From: Pseudomonas vanderleydeniana
GTDB taxonomy: Bacteria; Pseudomonadota; Gammaproteobacteria; Pseudomonadales; Pseudomonadaceae
DNA: 64,000 nucleotides
Assembly (NCBI RefSeq): GCF_014268755.2
Contig: NZ_CP077093.1
Span: 5,422,501 to 5,486,500 of the forward strand
Reading direction: 5' to 3'
The notes beneath the pieces are model-generated. The model had not been told where the DNA came from. It did not search any database and was given only the letters and a program-made list of their open reading frames with translations. Shown in pieces: positions 16,660 through 24,503 of this stretch. A program made the position numbers and the translations under genes. Numbering within the stretch: the stretch's first letter is position 1; each line of letters begins with the position of its first letter.

Positions 16660-17469
16660 ATGAAACGCCTGATCCTGCTGACGACCGCCCTGCTCTGTAG
16701 CCACCTGCACGCCGCCCAACTGACCCTCGACCTCGGCTCCGGCAGCCGAACCTGGGAGACCGAGGCGCTGCTGGCCCACCCCAGGGCGCAAACCATCACC
16801 ATCGACAACGATGTCTCCTATAAACGCCAGATGACCTATCGTGCCGTGCCGGTCGCCGCCCTGCTGGACGGCATCAAGCCTGACGATCACCTGCAGGCCG
16901 TGGCACTGGACGGGTTCGCCGCCGAAATGAACGCCGCGCCCCTGCTCGGCAAGACCGGGGCCCAGGCCTGGCTGGCGGTGGAAGACCCGGCCAAGCCATG
17001 GCCGCCGCTCGCCGAAGGCAAGCCGGGAGCGGGGCCGTTCTACCTGGTATGGACGCATCCGGAAGCCGGGCATATCGGCCCCGAGCAATGGCCTTTCCAG
17101 GTCGCCAGCATCAAGCGCCTGACCTCGGTGGCGGAGCGATTCCCGGCGTTGCTGCCGGATCCGAAGCTCAAGGCCGGCGATCCGGTGAACCAGGGCTTCG
17201 CGCTGTTCCAGAAGAACTGCCTGGCCTGCCATACGCTCAACGGCGCGGGAGATGCACAGGTGGGACCGGACCTGAACATCCCGCACAACCCGACCGAATA
17301 CTTTGCCGCGGGTTACCTCAAGCGCTATATCCGCGACCCGCAGAGCCTGCGCCACTGGCCGCAGGCGAAGATGCCGGCGTTCACCCCCGCCGTGCTGCCG
17401 GACAGCGACCTGGAGCTGCTGGTCGGTTATCTCAAGCACATGGCCAAGCGCAAGGTGCCTGTCCAGTAA
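16660..17469 (+). CDS. Periplasmic c-type cytochrome with N-terminal oxidoreductase-like domain
   Basis: This 269-residue precursor has a signal peptide (MKRLILLTTALLCSHLHA). Residues 20-170 resemble a molybdopterin-oxidoreductase/SUOX-like fold without visible cofactor ligands (SYKRQMTYRAVPVAALLDGI; GPFYLVWTHPEAGHIGPEQWPFQV). The C-terminal third is a cytochrome c domain with the heme motif NCLACHTLNGAG and a distal Met in QAKMPAFTPAVLP. It probably passes electrons in the periplasm; the partner is unknown. It is second in a likely operon with the rhodanese-like gene. Confidence 0.85.
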   Translation: MKRLILLTTALLCSHLHAAQLTLDLGSGSRTWETEALLAHPRAQTITIDNDVSYKRQMTYRAVPVAALLDGIKPDDHLQAVALDGFAAEMNAAPLLGKTGAQAWLAVEDPAKPWPPLAEGKPGAGPFYLVWTHPEAGHIGPEQWPFQVASIKRLTSVAERFPALLPDPKLKAGDPVNQGFALFQKNCLACHTLNGAGDAQVGPDLNIPHNPTEYFAAGYLKRYIRDPQSLRHWPQAKMPAFTPAVLPDSDLELLVGYLKHMAKRKVPVQ

Positions 17470-17614
17470 GCCCTTTGGCTATCAGCCAGATAGCCATAGT
17501 TCATTTCCGCCAGCCAAAGCGCCGACAGATAATGAGCCCATCACGCCAACCCAGGCACCCAGGCTTTCAATGTGGACCGACCGAAAACTCGTCCACGCCA
17601 CGCACTTCCCATTC

Positions 17615-17642
17615 GGCCACCCTCTGCGGTGGCCTTTTTTTT
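17615..17642 (+). terminator. Terminator, plus strand
   Basis: The sequence ggccacc-ctctgc-ggtggcc is followed by eight T. It ends the rhodanese/cytochrome transcription unit. Confidence 0.85.
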
Positions 17643-17664
17643 GCGCGAACCAGGCTGCACGAAC

Positions 17665-17692
17665 AAAAACGGCCGGCCCAAGGGCCAGCCGT
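17665..17692 (-). terminator. Terminator of the rraB-like gene
   Basis: On the minus strand ggctggccc-tt-gggccggcc is followed by g and five T, 25 bases after the stop of the gene at 17717. Confidence 0.8.
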
Positions 17693-17716
17693 CACGATAG
17701 GGAGAGTCGGATACGT

Positions 17717-18055
17717 TCAGTTGAGCGCACGGATCGGGTGCTTGACACCCCACCCTTCGATTACACCCCCCAGCGGTTCGACCACCGCCCCGAAATCGTG
17801 TTCGAAGTCATCGATACCACCGTAGGTGGCGTACATCACCTTGCTCAGTTCCAGATACCAGGCCCCGTCATCCCTGGGACTGACCTGGGCATTCAGGGAT
17901 TCACCACGAAACTGACCTGCCGCCCTGCGCGCCCGCTCCTCGTCCGGGAAAACGGCGTAGAACTCGATCGGATGGATACGTGCGAAATCAAAACCGCCTT
18001 CTTTCATGCGGCGCAGCACCTGGCTGCTGATGTCTTCTTGATAGGCTGTGCTCAT
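17717..18055 (-). CDS. RraB-family regulator of ribonuclease E (ribonuclease-inhibitor domain)
   Basis: This 112-residue protein has the RraB fold. Typical features are IEFYAVFPDEERARRAAGQF (beta strand and helix, as in the family's h-Fxxxxxxxxhhh pattern) and the C-terminal block YGGIDDFEHDFGAVVEPLGG then VIEGWGV, which is strongly conserved in RraB and DUF695-like proteins. Members bind RNase E or related nucleases; a direct role here is inferred. A gaggacgtttc site precedes the ATG. Confidence 0.85.
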   Translation of the reverse strand: MSTAYQEDISSQVLRRMKEGGFDFARIHPIEFYAVFPDEERARRAAGQFRGESLNAQVSPRDDGAWYLELSKVMYATYGGIDDFEHDFGAVVEPLGGVIEGWGVKHPIRALN

Positions 18056-18266
18056 GAAACGTCCTCCTCAGCAAGCGTTGGATAGACTTTCGCAATCCCG
18101 AACCAGGCACCCACGGTGCTGGCGGCGCGACGGAGGCCCGTCGCCGGGAAACAAGCATGTAGCTGACAAGATCAGACCACCTTAGCGAATCTCTCGCTGA
18201 TCTCGATTGCAGAGTAGCGCGATGCCAGCAGCTCTGCCAGAGGGTCTGGAGGGGAAAAACCGACTT

Positions 18267-18503
18267 TCACGAAGCCGGTGCGATATGCAGGATCTGGATG
18301 CTGTTCTGCTCCCTGAGACTCTTGAGCGTCGGCTCGTCCATACGCCCGTCGAGATCGTTCAGATCCAGTTCGGCCGGAACCGGCAACAACCTGGCGCGAA
18401 CCCATTGCGCCGCCTGTTCCATGCTGGGTTGGTGCTCGTAGTCGAAGTGCTCGACGCTTTGAACACCATGATCATCCACGAAAGTGACTGCCCACATCTT
18501 CAT
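18267..18503 (-). CDS. Small hypothetical protein (78 residues)
   Basis: ATG 18503 follows gaggagacaccg, a good ribosome-binding site. The product is soluble and acidic: it begins MKMWAVTFVDDHGVQSVEHFDYE, has a helix QAAQWVRARLLP, and ends REQNSIQILHIAPAS. I recognise no family. The frame extends upstream to 18722, but that part covers a REP element and is not credible. No gene follows closely on the same strand. Confidence 0.65.
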   Translation of the reverse strand: MKMWAVTFVDDHGVQSVEHFDYEHQPSMEQAAQWVRARLLPVPAELDLNDLDGRMDEPTLKSLREQNSIQILHIAPAS

Positions 18504-18598
18504 CGGTGTCTCCTCGCTCAAGCCCATCGCGGGCCCACATGCATGTGGACCCTGAAGCCGCGAGGATCGTTCAAGGGGTTTGCAGGCGAACAGAACCT

Positions 18599-18689
18599 GT
18601 AGGAGCGTGGCTTGCCCGCGAAGGCGGCAAGTCAGGCAGCCGCGATGTCGACTGGTGCACCGTCTTCGCGGGCAAGCCACGCTCCTACA
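18599..18689. repeat. REP pair (REPIN), gtaggagcgtggcttgcccgcg type
   Basis: The left copy tgtaggagcgtggcttgcccg...aaggcgg (18599-18628) and the right copy in inverse orientation (18664-18689) share 20 or more bases. They enclose a 35-base spacer. This is the typical extragenic palindromic doublet of Pseudomonas, mobilised by a RAYT transposase elsewhere. Confidence 0.9.
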
Positions 18690-18731
18690 AGGGAGTCGGC
18701 GGTCCAGGGCAAAGACCGCCAAACCGGTCGA

Positions 18732-19337
18732 TCACTTCTCGGCGCGTTCCTTGAGGGCCTGCAGGGTGTTGAACGGCGCCTCGACCACGAACTTGTTCGC
18801 CAGCCACGAAGGCACGCTGCCGCCAGGCTCGGTGTGGACCTGGTAGGTTACTTCGGTGAGGTTGTCACCCTTGGGCACCAGCTTCCAGAAACCATCGACC
18901 TGGGCCACGCGTACATAGCCCTTTTCTTCCGGCTTGTAGGTCGGCACGCCCTGAAGCTTGCGGGTCAGGCTGCCGTCGGCATTCTGGATGGTGGTGATAT
19001 GCATGTAGGAATCGCGATCGGTGACCGGAAACGGCGCCTTGAACTGGGTGTAGGTCCAGCTCTCGTCACCCTTCTTGTCCACCAGCTTCTGCGACTTGCA
19101 CTCGTGGATCCAGGCGCAGGCACCGACCACGTCCTCCTGCAGGGCACGGATCTTGGCGACCGAGGCCTTGATCGTCGTCACGCCCTGGTAGGCCTTGTAC
19201 TTGGAACCGGTCACTTCGGCGAGCGACACCTTGATCCCATTCTCATCCTTGGCCGTCTCCCAGGTCTCCGCGTACGCAGTACCGGTCAACAGCAAGCCCA
19301 AACCACAAACCACAGCCATTCGATGCAGCGAACCCAT
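18732..19337 (-). CDS. Exported START-domain (lipid-binding) protein
   Basis: The 201-residue precursor begins with a signal peptide (MGSLHRMAVVCGLGLLLTGTAYAE). The mature protein has the StAR-related lipid-transfer (START) fold. Visible blocks are WETAKDENGIKVSLAEV, YKAYQGVTTIKAS, CAWIHECKSQKLV, FKAPFPVTDRDSYMH and PGGSVPSWLANKF, the family's last helix. Bacterial START proteins are periplasmic and probably bind hydrophobic ligands; the ligand is unknown. ATG 19337 follows aaggaataagaaa. Confidence 0.88.
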   Translation of the reverse strand: MGSLHRMAVVCGLGLLLTGTAYAETWETAKDENGIKVSLAEVTGSKYKAYQGVTTIKASVAKIRALQEDVVGACAWIHECKSQKLVDKKGDESWTYTQFKAPFPVTDRDSYMHITTIQNADGSLTRKLQGVPTYKPEEKGYVRVAQVDGFWKLVPKGDNLTEVTYQVHTEPGGSVPSWLANKFVVEAPFNTLQALKERAEK

Positions 19338-19371
19338 TTTCTTATTCCTTATTGTTGAAGGAGAACACACC

Positions 19372-19626
19372 TCAAGCCGCCGTCATTTGCTCCCACCAGC
19401 CAATCAGGCGGATGGCCTCTTCACGGCTACCGCCACACACGTCCGGGTCTGCCTTGAAGCCGCCACAGACCGCTGGCCGCTCTGGCTTGCCAAACAGCTC
19501 GCAGAGGTTTTCGACCGACAGATGCACGCAACGTTCTCCGGCAGGCTTTCCATCAGGCATGCCGGGCAGCGGCGAGCTGATGGAGGGAGCGATACAGCAG
19601 GCGCCACAACCTTCACGGCAGTTCAT
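19372..19626 (-). CDS. YkgJ-family cysteine-cluster protein
   Basis: The 84-residue protein has eight cysteines in the YkgJ/UPF0153 arrangement: CREGCGACC at the N-terminus, RCVHL, LCELFGKPERPAVC and DVCGG. These are expected to bind zinc or an iron-sulfur cluster. Function unknown. It lies just upstream of the START gene on the same strand with a 34-base gap, so the two may be co-transcribed. Confidence 0.88.
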   Translation of the reverse strand: MNCREGCGACCIAPSISSPLPGMPDGKPAGERCVHLSVENLCELFGKPERPAVCGGFKADPDVCGGSREEAIRLIGWWEQMTAA

Positions 19627-19776
19627 GGCAACACGCTCCCTGCAACGGAACCGGGGGTGTGGAAGACAGAGTAACCGCTAAAACGGCTGTTTAAAATTGG
19701 TCGCACAATTGTTTTTCAATAACTGGGTAGATGACTGCTCAGTCACCGACGAAGCGTCATGACTGGACGGAGGATT

Positions 19777-20310
19777 CTACTGCTTGAACTCGAAATCCAG
19801 CGCCGCGCCTTCGATTTCCCGACGGCTGTCGTTGCGCAGTTGCAGCTCCATTTCGTTGCTCAGCAGACGGCCGTTGAGTTGAAAAGGCGTCTGGGAAGCC
19901 GGCTTTTCAACGAACAACTGCGGCAACAGCGGCCGGCTCTTGGACAGCGGCACCTTGCCGACCGGCTGCATCTTGTTGACCAGCTCCTGGGGCAGGCTCA
20001 GGTCCAGCCTGGGTGGTGGCAGATGCGTCTTCACCACCTCATTATCGACCTTGCGGGGCTTGCCCGTGGCGGCCTTCCTTGCAGGAACGGTCTTTTTCGG
20101 TTGGGCTTTTTTCTGAGTAGCTGCTTTCTGGGGAGCGATGGCCTTGTTCGTCGCAGCGCTGGTTTTCTTCGTAGCGGCGGCCTTGGGTTTCTGCGTCGCA
20201 CTGCTGGCGACCGGCGTTTTTTCCTGGGCCTGCGCCATGGCCGCAGTACCGGCACCCAGGCCGGTCAGCAAGGCAAGCAATAGCAGGCGTACAGCGAAAG
20301 TCGCGTTCAT
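19777..20310 (-). CDS. Exported Lys/Ala/Pro-rich hypothetical protein
   Basis: This 177-residue precursor has signal peptide MNATFAVRLLLLALLTG with cleavage near AMAQAQ. Residues 30-85 are a basic low-complexity stretch (ATQKPKAAATKKTS, TQKKAQPKKTVPARKAATGK) resembling histone H1-like repeats. The ordered C-terminal part has PRLDLSLPQELVNKMQP and FQLNGRLLSNEMELQLRNDS. Annotation pipelines sometimes call such genes translation initiation factor 2, which this is not. I recognise no domain. It lies upstream of the YkgJ gene on the same strand with a 150-base gap. Confidence 0.7.
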   Translation of the reverse strand: MNATFAVRLLLLALLTGLGAGTAAMAQAQEKTPVASSATQKPKAAATKKTSAATNKAIAPQKAATQKKAQPKKTVPARKAATGKPRKVDNEVVKTHLPPPRLDLSLPQELVNKMQPVGKVPLSKSRPLLPQLFVEKPASQTPFQLNGRLLSNEMELQLRNDSRREIEGAALDFEFKQ

Positions 20311-20440
20311 GAGCTCTACGGCATCGACAACAGAGTCCTCTATGCTCGCTCGTTGGGCTGACGATGACAAGTAACGCGATCGGGAATCGTCCCCAGATGC
20401 CACCGCCGGGAGCGCCTGCCGGCGTCTCCCGACGGCCGTT

Positions 20441-21883
20441 TCAGAACAGCCCGGCCGCAGTTTCCTGGCACAGCTGGTTGGCCAGCATGCCGAGGGTCAT
20501 CAAGGCCCGTTCGGCCTCGCGATTCCAAGGGATCCCGCAGTTGAGCCGGATGCAGTGGTTGAACTGCTCGGTGTTGCTGAAGATCAGCCCCGGCGCGATG
20601 CTGATGCCCTGTTGCAGGGCCCGGACATGCAATTCCTGGGTATTGACCCGTCCCGGCAGGCTGACCCAGAGAATGAAACCACCGGTCGGCCGGGTCATCT
20701 GCGTGCCTTCGGGGAAATACTGCTGCACCGCCAGCTGGAAGGCGCTGAGGTTCTTGCGGTACTCCTGGCGGATATAGCGCAGGTGCCGGTCATAACCGCC
20801 GTTCTCCAGGTAGGCCGCCACGCCCATCTGCGTCACGCTGCAGGCCGAATGGGTACTGAATGTCTGCAAGCGCTGGATTTCCTGCTGGAACTTGCCGGCG
20901 ATCATCCAGCCGATCCGTACCCCCGGCGAGAGGGTCTTGGAGAAACTCGAGCAGTAGATCACCCGGTCCAGCCGGTCATAGGCCTTGAGGGCCTTGGTCC
21001 GACCGACCTCGAACATCAGTTCGCCGTAGATATCGTCCTCGACGACCTGGATATCGAAGTCCGACGCCAGGCGCAGCAGCTGTTTCTGCCGCTCCTCGGG
21101 CATGGTCCCGCCCAGCGGGTTGCTCAGGCGCGTGGTCAGCACCAGGGCCTTGATCGACCACTGGTTGGCCGCCAGTTGCAAGGCCTCCAGGCTCATGCCG
21201 GTGGACGGATCGCTGGGAATCTCGATGACCTTCAGGCCCAGCAGATCGGCCAGCTGCAGCAGGCCATAGTAGGTCGGCGACTCGGCGGCGATCAGGTCGC
21301 CGGGCCGGGTCAGCACCCGCAGGGACATCTGCAGCGCGTCCACGCAGCCGTGGGTGATCACCACCTCGGAGGGATCGACCACCACGCCGGCGTCACGCAT
21401 GCGAATCGCCACCTGGCGCCGCAACGGCTCGAAACCGGGGCTGAACATGTAGCTGAAGGCCCGTGGGCTGTGAAACCGGGTGACCTTGGCCAACTGCTGG
21501 TGCAGTGCCCGCACCGGCAGGTAGTCGACCGACGGCACTGCCGCGCCGAACGGGAACACCCCCTCGCGACGGGACTCGACCAACACCTGATGAATGATGC
21601 TGCTGCGGGTGACCAGGCCCGGCCGCTCGACCCGGGCGATATCCGGGGTCGGCGCGGTCAGCGCGGGAGTCTGGTGCACGTAGTAGCCCGACTGCGGGCG
21701 GGCGCGGATCAGCCCCTGGTCTTCCAGGTTGGCATAGGCCTGCAACACGGTCGCATGGCTGACGTTGAGCTGCGAGCTCATCTTGCGCACCGAAGGCACG
21801 CGCTCGCCTGGCTGGTAGACACCACGCCGGATGTCGTCGGCCAGTTGCTGCGCAATACGTTGGTAGAGCAATAGGTTGGTCAT
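20441..21883 (-). CDS. MocR-type regulator (GntR helix-turn-helix fused to PLP aminotransferase domain)
   Basis: This 480-residue protein has an N-terminal GntR winged helix-turn-helix (LADDIRRGVYQPGERVPSVRKM, then NVSHATVLQAYANLEDQGLI). A class I aminotransferase domain follows with the PLP lysine in YCSSFSKTLSPGVRIGWM (near residue 316) and the aspartate in VVEDDIYGEL. MocR proteins are transcription factors that use PLP for sensing (for example PdxR, GabR). The target is probably its own gene or a divergent one, but only a gene-free REP interval lies upstream. Confidence 0.92.
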   Translation of the reverse strand: MTNLLLYQRIAQQLADDIRRGVYQPGERVPSVRKMSSQLNVSHATVLQAYANLEDQGLIRARPQSGYYVHQTPALTAPTPDIARVERPGLVTRSSIIHQVLVESRREGVFPFGAAVPSVDYLPVRALHQQLAKVTRFHSPRAFSYMFSPGFEPLRRQVAIRMRDAGVVVDPSEVVITHGCVDALQMSLRVLTRPGDLIAAESPTYYGLLQLADLLGLKVIEIPSDPSTGMSLEALQLAANQWSIKALVLTTRLSNPLGGTMPEERQKQLLRLASDFDIQVVEDDIYGELMFEVGRTKALKAYDRLDRVIYCSSFSKTLSPGVRIGWMIAGKFQQEIQRLQTFSTHSACSVTQMGVAAYLENGGYDRHLRYIRQEYRKNLSAFQLAVQQYFPEGTQMTRPTGGFILWVSLPGRVNTQELHVRALQQGISIAPGLIFSNTEQFNHCIRLNCGIPWNREAERALMTLGMLANQLCQETAAGLF

Positions 21884-22246
21884 GAAGCGGCACTCGGTTT
21901 CAACGGCGTTTTTATTCTTGGCGGCAACGATACCGGAACAGTTTCAAAGTGTACTGGCACAGTTCCTACAATAGTCGACAATACAGTGAAGAGCGAAGCA
22001 AAACTGTATAGGCACACTTATCCCTGGAATGGCTGGGTCTTGTGGCGAGCGGGCTTGCCCGCGCTGGGGTGCGAAGCGCCCCTGAACCTGGGCCACTTGC
22101 AGTACCAGGCAGACCCGGTCGCAGGGTTTGGGACCGCTTTGCGGTCCAGCGCGGGCAAGCCCGCTCGCCACCACTGACTGGTGTTCCACCACTGGCCCGT
22201 ATCCAGGAGTTGACCCGCATTCCAATTGTCAAAGGTGACCGGGCAT
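21884..22246. other. Gene-free interval with a REP pair
   Basis: No coding frame of good quality. It contains the MocR promoter on the right of its start codon (AT-rich 21955-22015) and the REP pair described separately. Confidence 0.6.
22041..22173. repeat. REP pair, gtggcgagcgggcttgcccgcgc type
   Basis: The left copy tgtggcgagcgggc... (22041-22069) has an inverse copy at 22147-22173, with 19 or more shared bases. The spacer contains a second nested inverted element around ggtgcgaagcgcc and ggaccgctttgcggtcc. The core differs from the gtaggagcg type found elsewhere in the window. Confidence 0.88.
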
Positions 22247-22278
22247 GAAAAAACCCGGCACCTTGCGGATACCGGGTC
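22247..22278 (-). terminator. Terminator of the OmpA-lipoprotein operon
   Basis: On the minus strand acccggtatccgcaaggtgccgggt forms a stem followed by six T, 22 bases after the stop of the OmpA gene. Confidence 0.85.
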
Positions 22279-22299
22279 TGTTCGTGAAACGCCTGGGCC

Positions 22300-23112
22300 T
22301 CAGCGGGCGGCGCCCAAACGGCCCTTTTCGTCGGAGAAGACCACTTCCACCCGACGGTTCTGCGCCCTGCCACGCTCGGTGGCATTCACGTCGATCGGGT
22401 ACTCGTCGCCATAGCCGACCACCTCGATGCGCTTTTCATCGATGCCCAGGTCAACCAGCATGTCCGCCACGGACTGGGCCCGATCACGGGACAACTGCAG
22501 GTTGCTCTCCTTCTCGCCGGTGCTGTCGGTATAGCCTTCGATGCGCACGATGCGTTTCGGGTTGAGCTGGAGGAACTGCACCAGCTTGAGGATCGCCCGG
22601 TTGGCGGAACTCTGCAGTTCCGCCTCGCCGGTGTCGAACAACACGTCACCCAGGGTCATCACCAGGCCGCGGTCGGTCTGGGTACTGGCCTGGCTGATCT
22701 GCTCCTCGACCCACTTGCCCTGCTGCTGCACGCTGATCAGCTTGGATTCACGCAGCGCCAGTTGCAGGCGCTGGCGCTCCAGCTCCAGCTTGGCGGCACG
22801 CTCCTGGTTCAGCGCCTGCTCGGTATGCTGGCGGGCGATGTCCGAGTAGCGCTCGCTCAGGTAGGCGTAGTGCTCCACATCCGCGCCGCTGCCCCAATAG
22901 CTGGACAAGCGATCGGCACGCGCCAGCGACTCGCCCGCACGGATCACGTCCTTGGGTGCATAGCGCAGCACGTTGCTGTCCTCCTTGACCTTCTGGAAGC
23001 TGGCCGAAGCCTGCTGCAAGGCCGCCTCGCTGGACTGCTGGCCAGCGCAACCGTAGAGGCTGACACAACCCAGCGCCAGCAGGACGCTGACCATTCGGCT
23101 CGGATAGATCAT
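22300..23112 (-). CDS. OmpA-family lipoprotein with N-terminal DUF4398
   Basis: The 270-residue protein starts with a lipoprotein signal (LLALGCVSLYGCAGQQ; lipobox ending LYGC). A DUF4398 helical segment follows (residues 30-120: ASASFQKVKEDSN, LSERYSDIARQHTEQAL, coiled helices ERAAKLELERQRLQLALRE). The C-terminal OmpA/MotB peptidoglycan-binding domain has GDVLFDTGEAELQ, RIEGYTDSTGEKESNLQLS and VVGYGDEYPI. It should be anchored in the outer membrane and bind peptidoglycan. Its start overlaps the stop of the upstream DUF4398 lipoprotein gene by 4 bases. Confidence 0.92.
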   Translation of the reverse strand: MIYPSRMVSVLLALGCVSLYGCAGQQSSEAALQQASASFQKVKEDSNVLRYAPKDVIRAGESLARADRLSSYWGSGADVEHYAYLSERYSDIARQHTEQALNQERAAKLELERQRLQLALRESKLISVQQQGKWVEEQISQASTQTDRGLVMTLGDVLFDTGEAELQSSANRAILKLVQFLQLNPKRIVRIEGYTDSTGEKESNLQLSRDRAQSVADMLVDLGIDEKRIEVVGYGDEYPIDVNATERGRAQNRRVEVVFSDEKGRLGAAR

Positions 23113-23471
23113 TGGGCGTCCCCCAACTGCTTGCGCAGGCGCGTGATGCGGGTATTGAGCAGCTTCAGCTCCTCCTGGCTCTTTTCGGTCAGCACCTGGG
23201 CTTCGGCCAGGCGCGCATCCAGTTCGGCCTGCTCGGCCCGCATGCGGGCTTTCTTGAAGGACTGGTCGGCCATGGCGGACTTGGCGCGTTCGAACTTGCC
23301 CTCGGCCAGCTTCAGTTCAGCCACATCATCGGCCTTGGCACCGACGGCCCGGGCCTGTTCGAGCGCTCGCTCGGTGAGACGCATTTGTTCATTCGGCGCC
23401 GGATCGGTCGCGCAGCCCGCCAGGGCCACGACGGCCAGGGCAGCGAATAAGGGTCGGATACTCAAAAGCAA
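23109..23471 (-). CDS. DUF4398 lipoprotein
   Basis: This 120-residue lipoprotein (signal LLSIRPLFAALAVVALAGCAT with lipobox LAGC) has a mature part that is almost entirely charged coiled-coil helix (RLTERALEQARAVGAKADDV, ELDARLAEAQVLTEKSQEEL, LNTRITRLRKQLG). The same DUF4398 module is fused to an OmpA domain in the next gene, so the two probably act together at the envelope. Translation is coupled to the next gene by an ATGA overlap. Confidence 0.9.
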   Translation of the reverse strand: MLLSIRPLFAALAVVALAGCATDPAPNEQMRLTERALEQARAVGAKADDVAELKLAEGKFERAKSAMADQSFKKARMRAEQAELDARLAEAQVLTEKSQEELKLLNTRITRLRKQLGDAQ

Positions 23472-23475
23472 ATTC

Positions 23476-24288
23476 CTACTGTTTTGGGGCGCCAGCCGGT
23501 TGCAGTTGCGCCTTCCAACGCTCCAGGTTGCGCTGCAACACAGCCTCGGTCAGGCCGGAAGCCGGCAATTCTGTCATTTTTTTTGCCAGCTGTCCGCGCA
23601 ACCAGGCGTCATTGCAGGCCGAGTTGTGGGACACCGCCAGGAACAGCCCCGGCTGGTCGACCGGCTGTGCACGCGGAGCGATGTCCCTCGCCATGCCCAG
23701 GCTTTGGGCGGTCACCATGCCAGCATAACGTCCGGCCAGCACATACTCGACCTCGCCCAGCAGCAGTTTCTGGAACGCCTGGGGCAACGCCTGGGTGTAT
23801 TGCAGGGTCAATTGCTGCTTGCTGAACGCCACGAACGGCTGGGTCATCCGGGCCTTCTGCGAGACAGCGCCGGTGTGCCCGTGCAGGTCGCTGGCGGCGT
23901 TGTAGACCAGGTTCGAATCGTTGCGGGTCCAGACCAGGAAGTCGTTCTGCACCAGCGCCGGGTGGATGTAGTCCAGCGAATCGAGCTCGTTCACGGTGAT
24001 CGGCGCATCCACCAGCAGGTCCATGCGCCCGCTGCGCACCTCCTCCTGGGCGTCGGAGCGCTTGCCGCCATAGAGCACCTCGACCTTGAGCCCCAGCTCG
24101 CCGCCGACCTGGCGCAACAGGTCGGCGCTGGCGCCGATCAGGTGTACCGGGTCCTCGGGGTCGCGCCACAGGTAGGGCGGTGCATCCGGGCTGCCGGTGA
24201 CGATCAGCCGCTCGCATTTACCGACGGCGAATGCCTGCATGGGCAGGCCGAACAGCAGCGACAATGCGGCGACGCGAAGCACGTCCAT
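23476..24288 (-). CDS. Periplasmic solute-binding protein (family 3-like)
   Basis: This precursor of about 270 residues has signal peptide MDVLRVAALSLLFGLPMQAFA. It has the type 2 periplasmic binding fold: VTGSPDAPPYLWRDPED, IGASADLLRQVGGELGLKVEV, RSGRMDLLVDAPITVNE. Only binding residues are seen, no catalytic site. Its place directly upstream of the two DUF4398 lipoprotein genes (4-base gap) suggests a sensing role tied to the envelope rather than an ABC importer; no permease is nearby. Start ATG 24288 follows ggagagagttgtc. Confidence 0.85.
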   Translation of the reverse strand: MDVLRVAALSLLFGLPMQAFAVGKCERLIVTGSPDAPPYLWRDPEDPVHLIGASADLLRQVGGELGLKVEVLYGGKRSDAQEEVRSGRMDLLVDAPITVNELDSLDYIHPALVQNDFLVWTRNDSNLVYNAASDLHGHTGAVSQKARMTQPFVAFSKQQLTLQYTQALPQAFQKLLLGEVEYVLAGRYAGMVTAQSLGMARDIAPRAQPVDQPGLFLAVSHNSACNDAWLRGQLAKKMTELPASGLTEAVLQRNLERWKAQLQPAGAPKQ

Positions 24289-24318
24289 GACAACTCTCTC
24301 CAATCCACACCGTCCCCT

Positions 24319-24409
24319 GTAGGAGCGCGGCTTGCCCGCGAAAGCGTCAGGTCAGTCAACCTATTGGCTGGCTGAACCGACGCTTTCGCGGGCAAGCCCT
24401 GCTCCTACA
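24319..24409. repeat. REP pair (REPIN), gtaggagcgcggcttgcccgcgaaagcg type
   Basis: Two inverse copies (24319-24349 and 24379-24409) match over almost the whole 30 bases with a 29-base spacer. It lies between the solute-binding protein gene and etfA. Confidence 0.92.
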
Positions 24410-24451
24410 GCAGGCAGTGTCGCCATAACGCGGTATAGACAGTGATTCGGT

Positions 24452-24485
24452 AAAAAAAAACCCGGTCACGGGACCGGGTTCTTTT
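24452..24485 (-). terminator. Terminator of etfBA
   Basis: On the minus strand aacccggtc-ccg-tgaccgggtt is followed by a T tract (plus-strand A-run 24452-24460). The other side also has gttctttt, so it may work in both directions. Confidence 0.88.
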
Positions 24486-24503
24486 ATAAGTGAAGCAGCT
24501 GGA

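Noticed and set aside
19777..20310. Translation initiation factor IF-2
   Set aside because: Only the Lys/Ala-rich part resembles the IF-2 N-terminus; there is a signal peptide and no GTPase domain.
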